From NCBI GenBank assembly GCA_018402545.1, contig JAGYIL010000001.1, positions 2,232,001 to 2,296,000 on the forward strand: 64,000 nt of DNA. Reading direction: 5' to 3'. Numbering within the stretch: position 1 is the stretch's first letter; the number at the start of each line of letters is the position of its first letter. A program made the translations under genes and the position numbers. Under the pieces are notes generated by a model. It did not search any database and was not told where the DNA came from. It was given only the letters and a program-made list of their open reading frames with translations. Below, piece after piece: positions 1 to 8,721 of the stretch. The DNA comes from Saccharospirillum sp. Its GTDB lineage: Bacteria > Pseudomonadota > Gammaproteobacteria > Pseudomonadales > Natronospirillaceae.

Positions 1-50
1 AGTTGCCCGTCCAGCGCCTGATTCCGATTCACAGCAAGGGCCCGATCGGG

Positions 51-935
51 TCAGGCACTGCGGGCCTTGAATGCGGTTCTGGCGAACTCGTGCAAATCCA
101 CCAGAGCACACATCCGGTCAATGATGGTACCGGCTAGCCAAGGGCGGCTGGTGCGGGCACTGCGCCATTTGACGGCGTCGGGCTCCAGTGAAATGGAGCC
201 CTCAATCTGATGACACCCAAAGGCCCAGTCCGAGCCATAGACGCCAACGCCAAAGGCCAGCTCTTCAACACTCTCCGGGCGATACCGCTCTGGCATTACC
301 AGCCGCGCGGTATCCACCACCCTCAGGTTCCGACCGTTCTGCACCGGCAACAGCCCCAGAAACCACTCCGGCTGGTCAAACAACGGAGTCAGATCCCGAT
401 CCAGAGGGTGAATATTGCCCAGCAAGATAAGTGGTACGGCCAGTTTCAGACCGTCGACCACAAATACCAGGCAATCAAACCGCTGCTGTGCCCAGGCCGG
501 CCGGCCATTGTCGAGCCAGCGACTGAGGTCGTTTTCATCCGACACCGATTCCGGTGTGGTGATTGTCGCAGACGCAGGCTCCGCAATCTCAACTGAAGGG
601 ATATCCTCAGTCAGGGGTTCAGCAGGTGTTGATTCCACCGTTGGCAGCGACGTTTCCCGGGTTTCCAACTCAGGGAGTTGAATGTCCACCTCTTCGGTTG
701 CTGGCGCGGGGGTTACCAGCGGCGGTGCCACATCGACCGCGGGCGCTGTAACCGGTGGGTCAACGACCAGTGCTGGCTCTGCCGGTTTCGCCAGCGCCTC
801 GGGTTCCGGGTCAAGGTCGGGCCAACGAGCGTCGTCTGCCTCTGTCGCGCTGTGCAACATGGCATCCAGATAATTGGCCAGAGCCACATCGGTAGCCGAT
901 ACTTTTACGTCGGTCGTGCGCGTCGTCTTTACCAT
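51..935 (-). CDS. ParP-like CheW-domain protein (chemotaxis array localisation)
   Basis: The C-terminal half (roughly residues 150-290) is a CheW-like beta domain (FDCLVFVVDGLKLAVPL, later GLLPVQNGRNLRVVDT). The first 150 residues are an acidic, proline-rich, low-complexity stretch typical of a flexible linker. It lies directly downstream of the ParA-like ATPase gene. This pair matches PA1462/PA1463 of Pseudomonas and ParC/ParP of Vibrio, where the CheW-like protein links the ATPase to CheA and places arrays at the pole. I use the ATG at 935; a GTG at 944 is the alternative, and neither has a strong ribosome site. A true cheW probably follows beyond the window edge, by synteny. The CheW fold is clear; the ParP role is inferred from family and position. 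Confidence 0.8.
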   Translation of the reverse strand: MVKTTRTTDVKVSATDVALANYLDAMLHSATEADDARWPDLDPEPEALAKPAEPALVVDPPVTAPAVDVAPPLVTPAPATEEVDIQLPELETRETSLPTVESTPAEPLTEDIPSVEIAEPASATITTPESVSDENDLSRWLDNGRPAWAQQRFDCLVFVVDGLKLAVPLILLGNIHPLDRDLTPLFDQPEWFLGLLPVQNGRNLRVVDTARLVMPERYRPESVEELAFGVGVYGSDWAFGCHQIEGSISLEPDAVKWRSARTSRPWLAGTIIDRMCALVDLHEFARTAFKARSA

Positions 936-1016
936 GCGAGGCACCCGTTACCCCAGGCTTTCAAGCCAGCAGTCGACACACGGCATTTGGCTGCATCAGA
1001 ACAGAAGCTCATCACC

Positions 1017-1787
1017 CTACCCCAACGCCATCAGCGACTTCAGCAAGGACTGATAGGCCCGGGCACCCCGGGAATCCGGCGCCAACTGGTTGATACCTAC
1101 CCCTTCCCGACTGGCATCGCGCAGCCGGGTATCCACCGGAATGGCGGATTGCCAGATATGCCCTTCGTGCTGCTCGCGCAGCGTCCGCAATGCCTTAAGC
1201 GATGCCTGGGTCCGTCGATCAAACATCGTCGGTATCACCAGGTAGTCGAGGGTTCGTTTTTGCGAAGCGGTGACCATGGCTATGGTATGCACCATGCGCT
1301 CCAGCCCCTTGATGGCCAGAAATTCGGTTTGCACCGGTACCAGCAAGCGTTTGCAAGCCGCCAGGGAGTTAATCAGCAAGACTCCGAGAATCGGCGGTGT
1401 ATCGATAATGGCGTAGTCAAAATCATCCCACAGGTGCGCCAGCGTCTTGGATACCACCAGGCCCATGCCATCTTGCTGGCTGACGTTACGCTCCAGGGTG
1501 GCCAGTGCGGTTGAGGCTGGCAGCAGGAATAAACCGGGTTGGGAGGTTTCCAGTAACAGCTGGCCAGGCAGGTCTTCGGGTACCTTGCCCTTGTTCGCAA
1601 ACAAGTTGAAGGCGCTGTTGTCCATATCGTCCGGGTTATGACCAAAATAGCTGGTCAGAGACCCCTGGGGATCCAGGTCAAATATCAGTACCCGCTTGCC
1701 TTTTTCGGCCAGCATGGCGCCCAGAGAAACCACTGTTGTGGTTTTTCCAACACCCCCTTTTTGATTGGCTACCGACCAAACGTGCAT
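1017..1787 (-). CDS. parC: ParA-family ATPase of the chemotaxis cluster (ParC type)
   Basis: 256 residues with a deviant Walker A motif near the N-terminus (KGGVGKTTT, residues about 10-18), the DLDPQGSLTSYFG block and the IIDTPP Walker A' region, all typical of the MinD/ParA superfamily. A strong ribosome site (GAGGAG, six bases before the ATG) supports the start. Its position between motD and the CheW-domain gene, with no parB nearby, indicates the orphan ParA that positions chemotaxis arrays (PA1462 in Pseudomonas, ParC in Vibrio), not a chromosome-partition ParA. The symbol follows Vibrio usage and must not be confused with topoisomerase IV subunit ParC. Confidence 0.85.
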   Translation of the reverse strand: MHVWSVANQKGGVGKTTTVVSLGAMLAEKGKRVLIFDLDPQGSLTSYFGHNPDDMDNSAFNLFANKGKVPEDLPGQLLLETSQPGLFLLPASTALATLERNVSQQDGMGLVVSKTLAHLWDDFDYAIIDTPPILGVLLINSLAACKRLLVPVQTEFLAIKGLERMVHTIAMVTASQKRTLDYLVIPTMFDRRTQASLKALRTLREQHEGHIWQSAIPVDTRLRDASREGVGINQLAPDSRGARAYQSLLKSLMALG

Positions 1788-1822
1788 GACAACTCCTCAA
1801 CCTATCTGCTCAACCTGGCCTA

Positions 1823-2641
1823 TCAATTAGCCGGATCATCATTCACCGGTGCGGCGGTTGGCGGCACCAGAACATTGGGCGTGTTCAGCCGGGTTATAAC
1901 GATGCTCACCCGGCGATTTCGCTCTGCCCGCGCTGCATTGGTTTCATCAAAGCGCGGCTGATACTGGCCAAACCCCAGTGCTGACAACCGCTCCGGGGCA
2001 ATGCCACCCTGCTCCAGGTATTCAACGACACTGACCGCCCGTAACGCCGAAAGGCCCCAATTGCTCAGCTCGTCGTTTCCCGTGGGCGACGAGTCGGTAT
2101 ACCCTTCAACTGCAACCGGGTTTCGCAACGGCGCAAGAACTTTGGCCACTTCGTACAAAACCGCTTCGGCACTGGCTGTTATATCGGCCGATCCGGGAGA
2201 AAATAAAACCGGCTCTTCCAAATTTATCGCCAGCCAGTTTTCCGTACCACTGACGCTGATCAACTGATCCTGAATCAGTTGCTGAAACTGTTCGTCAACT
2301 TGCTGTCGTACCTGCAGCAGGGTCGATTCCTGCTGATAGGTTTCAGTATCAGACACGTCTTCTCGGGTTGACGGTATCGGCTCGGGCCGAAACAGGGGGT
2401 TGAACACATCGGGGCCCTGCGGGGTCGCGTTCAATTCAATGGGGTCGACGCTGCTCGGGCGTACATCGAATATCTGCAACAGATTCTGGCTCACCGCCTG
2501 AAATTTGGACTCGTCTATTGATGAGATGGCATACAGAAAAACAAAGAACGCAAACAGCAGGGTCAGGAAATCGGCGTAGGAAATCATCCAGCGGTGCGTC
2601 TGGGCGCCCTGAAACCGGGTACGGCGACGGTGACGTCTCAC
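1823..2641 (-). CDS. motD: Flagellar motor stator protein MotD (MotB-like)
   Basis: A basic N-terminus is followed by one transmembrane helix (residues about 18-42). This holds the YADF motif with Asp24, the expected proton-carrying aspartate of MotB-type stators. The C-terminal third (about 145-255) is an OmpA-like peptidoglycan-binding domain (VEGYTDSSPTGNDELSNWGLSALRAV). The length of 272 residues is normal for MotD. The start overlaps the end of motC by four bases, so the two are translationally coupled. MotCD is the second stator set of Pseudomonas, used for swarming and high load, and sits in the chemotaxis cluster as here. The ion used (H+ or Na+) cannot be read from the sequence alone. 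Confidence 0.93.
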   Translation of the reverse strand: MRRHRRRTRFQGAQTHRWMISYADFLTLLFAFFVFLYAISSIDESKFQAVSQNLLQIFDVRPSSVDPIELNATPQGPDVFNPLFRPEPIPSTREDVSDTETYQQESTLLQVRQQVDEQFQQLIQDQLISVSGTENWLAINLEEPVLFSPGSADITASAEAVLYEVAKVLAPLRNPVAVEGYTDSSPTGNDELSNWGLSALRAVSVVEYLEQGGIAPERLSALGFGQYQPRFDETNAARAERNRRVSIVITRLNTPNVLVPPTAAPVNDDPAN

Positions 2642-3372
2642 GGCCGGTATTCCTTCAGCCGGCGCTCTAGTACCCGTGGGTTTTCGCTATCAGCAATGGC
2701 CAGAATACCGTCTAGCACCATGTCTTCGAAGCCAAAGCGGGCCTCGGCCATGCTTCTCAGGCGCGCCGCAACGGGCAGAAAGAACAAATTGGCCAGACCC
2801 ACCCCATAGATCGTGGCGACAAAGGCGGTGGCAATACCGGCACCGAGTGCGGCCGTATCTTCAATCTGAGTCATCACCTGTATCAGCCCCAGCACCGCGC
2901 CGATGATCCCCATGGTGGGTGCATAGCCACCCAGGGAGTCAAACAGATGAGCAGCCCGGAGGGTTCGACTCTCGCGGCTGTCCATCGACACTTCCAGGCT
3001 ATGACGGATTTTTGTCACGCTTTCACCATCGACCAGCAACTGCAAGCCAAGGCGAACAAAGTCGTCCTGTTCGCGGTTCGAGTCCGCTTCCAGTGACAAA
3101 AGCCCCTGGCGCCGGGCAATCTGGCACCAGCGGACAAGCTTCGCCTCTGTTGCTTCCGTTTGCCATTGAGCGTGACTGAAAATACCGGGAAAGAGGCGCC
3201 AGGCAAGGCGCCAGGTGGCAAAATCGGACTGAATCATCCCCGCCGCCAGCGTCCCGCCCAACACGATCAGGGCCGCCGGGACATTGGTCAGCGAACCTGC
3301 TTGTCCGCCTTCCAGCAAATGACCGCCAAATACGGCGATCCAGGCCAGAATAAGGCCAGCCAGCGCAATCAT
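2638..3372 (-). CDS. motC: Flagellar motor stator protein MotC (MotA-like)
   Basis: 244 residues of the MotA/TolQ/ExbB family. Two N-terminal helices (MIALAGLILAWIAVFGG and the LTNVPAALIVLGGTLAAGM region) are followed by a cytoplasmic loop. A second helical pair carries the family signature GGYAPTMGIIGAVLGLIQVM (about 147-166) and the region rich in small residues that lines the channel. It is the first gene of the motCD pair and overlaps motD by four bases. Together they form the stator ring that converts ion flow into rotor torque through FliG. A gap of about 117 bases separates it from cheB, so it may be transcribed with the che genes or separately. Confidence 0.93.
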   Translation of the reverse strand: MIALAGLILAWIAVFGGHLLEGGQAGSLTNVPAALIVLGGTLAAGMIQSDFATWRLAWRLFPGIFSHAQWQTEATEAKLVRWCQIARRQGLLSLEADSNREQDDFVRLGLQLLVDGESVTKIRHSLEVSMDSRESRTLRAAHLFDSLGGYAPTMGIIGAVLGLIQVMTQIEDTAALGAGIATAFVATIYGVGLANLFFLPVAARLRSMAEARFGFEDMVLDGILAIADSENPRVLERRLKEYRP

Positions 3373-3489
3373 CTCTACCCCTTTTTATCGTTGGCGGACG
3401 TTGTTTGCCCTTTTACATCCATTGCAGAAAATAAAGCAATGCCCGCGCCAAGTATCAACTCTAGTCAGTTGAAGAGGAAATTGAACCGG

Positions 3490-4548
3490 TCAGGTCAGAA
3501 CCTCGACCAGGCGCCGCGCGACATCGGACAGCGGAATGATTTCATCGGCCAGGTTGGCCTTGACGACAGCAGAGGGCATGCCATCAATAACGCAGGTACT
3601 GGATTCCTGAGCCCAGACCACCCCGTTGGACTGCTTGATCAGACGAGCCCCTTCACGACCGTCGGCCCCCATGCCGGTGAGCACGACCGCGAGCACATTG
3701 GCACCGTAATACTTAACGGCACTGCCAAAGGTCACGTCGACCGAAGGCTTGTAATTCAGGCGTTCATCGCCCTCAAAAATCTTGATGCGACCCTTACCGT
3801 TCAGCATCATCTGCATGCCACCCGGCCCCAGCAGGGCTTCTCCGGGGCGCAGTGCATCGCCATCTTTGGCCTCACGGATGTTGAGCGGGCACTGTCGGTT
3901 CAACCGGTCCGCAAAGGCACCGGTAAAGGTACCGGGCATGTGCTGAATCATCAGAATGGGCGCAGGAAAATTCGCGGGTATTTGCGTCAGTATCTTTTGC
4001 AGTGCTACCGGGCCACCGGTCGAGGTTCCCAGCATTACCAGATCAAAGCGCTGAGTGTAGCGCTTGCGGGCACTCGGCCTGGCCGGAGGCGCAGGCGCGG
4101 GGGCAGGCGCCGGCCTGGACAGCGTAGACACCGGCACCCGGTGGCGCCGGGCTTGGCCGGCCATGGCCAGTATTTTTTCGCACAAGGCGCGTTTGAGGGC
4201 GTTGGGACCGCCGCCCACGTCTTCGTAACTCTTGGGCAGAAAATCAACCGCGCCGGCGTCCAGTGCATCGAGGGTGACACGGGCACCGGCCTGTGTCAGC
4301 GACGAGAACATCAGAATCGGAGTCGGCTGTTTCGCCATGATTTCGCGAACTGCTGAAATGCCATCCATCAGCGGCATTTCGTAATCCATGGTCACGACAT
4401 CGGGTTTCAGGCGGACAGTCTTGTCGACGGCTTCACGGCCATTGGTCGCTTCACCTATGACGTTCAATTCGGGGTGGGAATTGATCAGTCCGCGAATGCG
4501 GGTTCGGAAAAAGCTGGAATCGTCTACGATCAGCACCGAAATGGGCAT
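3490..4548 (-). CDS. cheB: Chemotaxis protein-glutamate methylesterase CheB
   Basis: Residues 1-120 form a receiver domain with the acidic pair Asp9/Asp10 and phospho-acceptor Asp55 (VVTMDYEMPLMDG). A proline/alanine-rich linker (about 140-165) leads to the methylesterase domain. That domain shows the Ser of LGTSTGGP, the His of IQHMPGTFTGAF and the Asp of GMGADGREGA, which make the catalytic triad. It removes methyl groups from receptors, and deamidates Gln, once phosphorylated by CheA. The neighbour cheA lies 172 bases upstream. No cheR is seen in this window. The ATG has GGGAG upstream at suitable distance. Confidence 0.96.
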   Translation of the reverse strand: MPISVLIVDDSSFFRTRIRGLINSHPELNVIGEATNGREAVDKTVRLKPDVVTMDYEMPLMDGISAVREIMAKQPTPILMFSSLTQAGARVTLDALDAGAVDFLPKSYEDVGGGPNALKRALCEKILAMAGQARRHRVPVSTLSRPAPAPAPAPPARPSARKRYTQRFDLVMLGTSTGGPVALQKILTQIPANFPAPILMIQHMPGTFTGAFADRLNRQCPLNIREAKDGDALRPGEALLGPGGMQMMLNGKGRIKIFEGDERLNYKPSVDVTFGSAVKYYGANVLAVVLTGMGADGREGARLIKQSNGVVWAQESSTCVIDGMPSAVVKANLADEIIPLSDVARRLVEVLT

Positions 4549-4720
4549 TTACTTCTCCCTGGAAGGAAGTGTGTCCTGACGGGCGCCCTGGCATGCCGAA
4601 TGGGGTTCCGCCTCTCTTGTTATATTGGGTCTAGGGTGCGCGACCGGGGACGAGCCTGCCATCAACGTCCCCACTCCAACTACACCACCCGACCTTGCAT
4701 CACGCCAAAGACCCCTTGAT

Positions 4721-6943
4721 TCAGGGCCGGGCGTAGGCCTTGAGCAAGCCGGGGACATCCAGAATCAGGGCGATTCGGCCATCGCCGGTAATAGTTGCAC
4801 CGGACATGCCTTCCGTACCCTGCAACATCTGTCCCAGTGGTTTGATCACCACTTCTTCCTGGCCGACCAGCTGATCTACCACAAACCCCACCTTTTGGGT
4901 GCCTACTGTCACGACAACAACGTGCCCGGTCTCTTCGCCTTCGGGCATCGATTCCCGGGTGAGCCAGCGTTTAAGATAGTACAGCGGTATGGGCTTGCCA
5001 CGCACCATCACCACTTCTTTACCGTCGACCACGTTGGTGCGAGTCAGATCGAGATGGAAAATCTCGTTAACGTTAACCAGGGGCAGTGCAAAGGCCTGGT
5101 CGCCCAACATCACCATCAGCGTTGGCATGATCGCCAGCGTCAGCGGCACCTTGATGGAAATAATGGTACCGACGCCCATTTGCGAGTCGATGTCGATCGA
5201 CCCGTTCAACTGAGTGATCTTGGTTTTCACCACGTCCATGCCGACGCCCCGGCCGGAGACGTCGGAAATCTCGGTCTTGGTACTGAAGCCCGGGGCAAAA
5301 ATCAGGTTAAAGCATTCGGCGTTGCTGAGGCGGTCGGCGGCTTCCTGATCCATAACGCCACGCTTTACGGCAATACCGCGGAGTTTGTCCGGGTCCATCC
5401 CGCCGCCGTCGTCGCGAATGATCAGCAGGATATGGTCGCCCTCCTGCTCGGCCGACAACACCACCTTGCCGGTGCGTGGTTTTCCCGCGGCTTCGCGGAC
5501 TTCCGGGGTTTCGATACCGTGATCCACCGAGTTACGCACCAGGTGAACCAGCGGGTCAGCCAGGGCATCCACGAGATTTTTATCGAGGTCGGTTTCTTCG
5601 CCGATCAGGTCCAGCACAATGTCTTTTTTCAGGCTTCGGGCCAGGTCTCGCACAACGCGGGGGAAACGCCCGAATACCTTCTTGATCGGTTGCATGCGAG
5701 TCTTCATGACCGAAGCCTGCAAGTCGGCCGTCACCACATTCAGGTTGCCGACGGCTTTCTGCAAGGTCTCGTCATCGAGCTCGACCCCCAATCGGACCAG
5801 ACGGTTACGTACCAGCACCAGTTCGCCCACCATGTTCATGATGTCGTCCAGCCGCTTGGTATCAACCCGAACGGTTGTATCCTGGGCATTGGCATTGGCC
5901 CGTTCCGGCGCGGCCGGTGCTGGCTCTGCCTTCGCGGGACGGGGTGCCTCGGCTTTAGCCGATGCGGCTGGTGCAGGCGTTTTCTTTTCGGGCTCGGCTT
6001 TCACGGGTTTAGCGTCGGCAGGCTTATTGGCCTCAGCTTTGTCGACCGGCGCCTCTGCACTGGTTGCGCCGGCGTCAGCGGGCTGAGCCGCATTGGGAAT
6101 CGCCTCGACCTTGAATTGACCTTTGCCGTGAAGTTGATCCAGCAAGGCTTCAAATTCATCATCCGAGATTTCATCGTTGTTCGAGGCGGCGCCAGCCGGT
6201 GCCTCCGCTTCGGGTTTCTCAGGTGGCTCAGGTTGCTGAGCGGCAGGCTCGTCTGCGGCAGCGGCGGCCGTGCCATCGGCATTGAATTTGCCCTTGCCAT
6301 GCAACTGGTCGAGCAATGCTTCAAATTCGTCGTCGGAAATCTCGTCGCCATTACCGCTGGTCGACTCGGCCGCTGGCTCGGCTGGCGATGAGGGCGGGGT
6401 TTCCGCGCCGCCTTTGCCGGCTTCCAGAGCATCTAGCAAGGCTTCAAACTCATCGTCGGTAATGTCGTCTCCCGCCGCTGGTTCTGGCGACTGGGCCGGT
6501 GCTTCAGGCGCCGATGTGTCATCGCTGACTACACCGATCTGCTCACCCGGTACCTGCGGTGCGGCGTACTGATGAAGCAACTCAACCAATTCCGGATCTG
6601 CCGGTTCGGGGGCTGCGCCACTGCTGACCTGGGCAAACATGTCGTTGACGGAATCGAGCGCTTTTAGCACGGCGTCCATCAGCTCCGCATCGATTGTTCT
6701 GTGCCCGTTGCGCAGCGTATCAAAGACGTTCTCAGCCGCGTGACAGCAATCGACCAATGCGTTCAGTTGCAAAAAGCCGGCGCCGCCCTTAACCGTATGG
6801 AAGCCCCGAAAAATCGAATTGAGCAGATCCCGGTCATCCGGGCTCTTCTCGAGGTCGATCAGCTGTTCAGACAACTGCTCCAGAATCTCTCCGGCTTCGA
6901 CCAGAAAGTCCTGTAATATCTCTTCATCCGCTTCGAAGCCCAT
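4721..6943 (-). CDS. cheA: Chemotaxis histidine kinase CheA
   Basis: 740 residues. The Hpt (P1) domain at the N-terminus carries the phospho-acceptor His49 in FRGFHTVKGGAGFL. A long alanine/glutamate-rich linker (about 130-345) replaces a typical P2 domain and holds three copies of a (I/T)(S/T)DDEFEALLD motif. Then follow the dimerisation helices (TKRLDDIMNMVGELVLVRNR), the HATPase with the N box (LVRNSVDHGIE) and glycine boxes (DDGGGMD, GRGVGMDVV), and the CheW-like P5 domain at the C-terminus. It phosphorylates CheY and CheB in response to receptors. It is 11 bases downstream of cheZ, in the cheYZAB order of Pseudomonas. Confidence 0.97.
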   Translation of the reverse strand: MGFEADEEILQDFLVEAGEILEQLSEQLIDLEKSPDDRDLLNSIFRGFHTVKGGAGFLQLNALVDCCHAAENVFDTLRNGHRTIDAELMDAVLKALDSVNDMFAQVSSGAAPEPADPELVELLHQYAAPQVPGEQIGVVSDDTSAPEAPAQSPEPAAGDDITDDEFEALLDALEAGKGGAETPPSSPAEPAAESTSGNGDEISDDEFEALLDQLHGKGKFNADGTAAAAADEPAAQQPEPPEKPEAEAPAGAASNNDEISDDEFEALLDQLHGKGQFKVEAIPNAAQPADAGATSAEAPVDKAEANKPADAKPVKAEPEKKTPAPAASAKAEAPRPAKAEPAPAAPERANANAQDTTVRVDTKRLDDIMNMVGELVLVRNRLVRLGVELDDETLQKAVGNLNVVTADLQASVMKTRMQPIKKVFGRFPRVVRDLARSLKKDIVLDLIGEETDLDKNLVDALADPLVHLVRNSVDHGIETPEVREAAGKPRTGKVVLSAEQEGDHILLIIRDDGGGMDPDKLRGIAVKRGVMDQEAADRLSNAECFNLIFAPGFSTKTEISDVSGRGVGMDVVKTKITQLNGSIDIDSQMGVGTIISIKVPLTLAIMPTLMVMLGDQAFALPLVNVNEIFHLDLTRTNVVDGKEVVMVRGKPIPLYYLKRWLTRESMPEGEETGHVVVVTVGTQKVGFVVDQLVGQEEVVIKPLGQMLQGTEGMSGATITGDGRIALILDVPGLLKAYARP

Positions 6944-6954
6944 TGGCGTGCTCC

Positions 6955-7860
6955 TTAAAACCCAAGACTGGACAGCAGATCATCAACATCGTCCTGATTG
7001 GCAACGACATCTTCTGCAGCTTTGTTGATCTGTGGGCCTTCGCCCTTGAGCCTGTCGGTCTCCTTCTCAGGTTCGCCATCCCTTACTATGCCGGTAATCT
7101 CTTCCACCTGACTGGCCATAAACACCAGATCGACCAGGCTGGCTTCAACTTCCTTGACCAGGCCGGTGACCCGATTGATCACCTGGCCGGTCAGATCCTG
7201 AAAGTCCTGAGCCATCAGAATGTCAGACAAATGCTGGTAAACACTCTGCGACTGAGCCGTGACCTGATCAAAAAACGCATCCACTTCCCAGTACAAAGAC
7301 CGGAATTCATCGGCACTCAAATCCCGGTCGACCAGTCGCTTCCACTCAGTTTTCAACCGGGTCGCTTCTGAGGTCAGTCCGGCCACGACCGGCATACTCT
7401 CCTCGACTAGGTCAAGGGTGGTGTTGGCGGCCTTCTCGGTCAGCTGAATCACGTACTCCAGACGGTCGGTGGCATCGGTCATTTCCGACAGGGCCTCTAC
7501 CCGCTCACTCGGGTCGGAATCGATGTGAAAATTGGTAATGGCGCTGTGCAACGCTCGAGTGAGACGCCCCACCTCCTGATACAGGCCGCGATCGCGGGCA
7601 TCCTGCATCTCCTGAAGGGTCTCCAGCGCAGACTCGACTTCGCCCGCTTCAATTCGACGATGCAATTCAGCCGCTTTCTCTTTCAATACCGCTGAAAACT
7701 CACTGTCACCGCTGCCCGCCTGACGGGCATGCTGCAAGGTCACCAGCGTTGCGGCCGCTTCATCCATATGGCCGTGTTCGACCTGGTTTAGCAATACGGG
7801 CGCCAGTTCTTTCAGAGCATTGTGGAAATCGAGCGCTATCGGTTTGTGTGCATCAGCCAT
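6955..7860 (-). CDS. cheZ: CheY-P phosphatase CheZ with extended N-terminus
   Basis: The core resembles CheZ: the GLYQEVGRLTRALHSAI helix, a long coiled region, and the catalytic helix AQDFQDLTGQVINRV with the glutamine that activates water for CheY-P hydrolysis. The last residues (DDVDDLLSSLGF) match the C-terminal CheY-binding peptide. At 301 residues it is longer than E. coli CheZ (214). About 90 extra N-terminal residues hold two related helical segments (VEHGHMDEAAATL and IEAGEVESALETL). It sits between cheY and cheA and 11 bases from cheA, so it is surely co-transcribed. Confidence 0.94.
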   Translation of the reverse strand: MADAHKPIALDFHNALKELAPVLLNQVEHGHMDEAAATLVTLQHARQAGSGDSEFSAVLKEKAAELHRRIEAGEVESALETLQEMQDARDRGLYQEVGRLTRALHSAITNFHIDSDPSERVEALSEMTDATDRLEYVIQLTEKAANTTLDLVEESMPVVAGLTSEATRLKTEWKRLVDRDLSADEFRSLYWEVDAFFDQVTAQSQSVYQHLSDILMAQDFQDLTGQVINRVTGLVKEVEASLVDLVFMASQVEEITGIVRDGEPEKETDRLKGEGPQINKAAEDVVANQDDVDDLLSSLGF

Positions 7861-7895
7861 GGTGGCCTCTTTTAACTACTGGGACGTTTCCCGAC

Positions 7896-8282
7896 TTAAC
7901 CGTCGACACGTTCGAAGATTTTTTCGATCTTTTCTTTCAGAGCTGCAGCCGTGAACGGCTTAACAACATAGCCGTTCACGCCAGCCTGGGCAGCCGCTAC
8001 AATCTGGTCCCGTTTCGCCTCAGCGGTCACCATTAACACCGGTGTTCCCTTGAGGCGCTCATCGGCCCGAATCTTTTTAAGCAGATCAATACCGGTCATG
8101 CCCGGCATGTTCCAGTCAGTCACGACGAAATCGAAATCGCCGTTTTGCAACATGGGCCAGGCCGTGTTGCCGTCATCCGCTTCGTGGGTGTTACTAAAGC
8201 CCAGATCTCGCAGCAGGTTCTTGACAATGCGGCGCATTGTCGAGAAATCGTCCACTACCAGAATTTTCATGTTCTTGTTCAA
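7896..8282 (-). CDS. cheY: Chemotaxis response regulator CheY
   Basis: A single 128-residue receiver domain with the acidic pair Asp11/Asp12, phospho-acceptor Asp56 ([12 protein letters not shown]), the conserved VTAEA threonine and the switch lysine of VVKPF. CheY-P binds FliM and changes rotation bias. I take the TTG at 8282 as start because a perfect AGGAGG lies five bases before it; the in-frame ATG four codons later has no such site. The gene heads the cheY-cheZ-cheA set and is preceded by about 440 bases without a gene that hold a good sigma-28 promoter match. Confidence 0.96.
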   Translation of the reverse strand: MNKNMKILVVDDFSTMRRIVKNLLRDLGFSNTHEADDGNTAWPMLQNGDFDFVVTDWNMPGMTGIDLLKKIRADERLKGTPVLMVTAEAKRDQIVAAAQAGVNGYVVKPFTAAALKEKIEKIFERVDG

Positions 8283-8559
8283 GATGACCTCCTAAAGCCT
8301 CTCCCGAATGGTACCGTCCCAGACATAATAGACTCTGACATCCGGCAATCCAGTCCTGTAACCCTCAGTACGGTGCATTACCGTTCTGCAAGTCACTGAC
8401 CTGCTCCCAAAACTGTCTGACAACCAGCCGCTGTCTGCCCAAGGTGACAAGGCAATGGGTCAACACCCATAACGCGCTCGTCGGACACGCTCTCCAGGTT
8501 CAATGGTGGTTGAACATCCGGGCCACTGACGCCGCTCCAGAAGGACCCAACTGAATAAG

Positions 8560-8586
8560 GTATCGACCGGTGATCACAATAGTTTA
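8560..8586 (-). promoter_or_regulatory. Putative sigma-28 (FliA) promoter of cheYZA
   Basis: On the minus strand TAAACTAT (8586-8579) and GTCGATAC (8567-8560) are separated by exactly 11 bases. The enteric FliA consensus is TAAAGTTT-N11-GCCGATAA; each box matches at 6 of 8 positions. The predicted start lies about 270 bases before cheY. FliA is encoded immediately upstream. The rest of 8283-8721 shows no convincing gene. Confidence 0.6.
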
Positions 8587-8721
8587 GGGGGGGAATTGCC
8601 GAACCTGCGTATGAATTCGTCGCTAGTTTACCCCATCGTGAGGGTGGGTAAAGCGCGGTGTGGCTTTCGAAGCCAGGTTGGGCCGCTGCAACAGGCCCGG
8701 CGAGCAACCCGGTAAGGCGAC

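Noticed and set aside
3160-4356. 398-residue plus-strand frame opposite motC and cheB
   Set aside because: Antisense to two well-supported genes and without any motif.
4625-6391. 588-residue plus-strand frame opposite cheA
   Set aside because: Histidine/glycine-rich product with no family, fully antisense to a certain gene; a codon-bias shadow.
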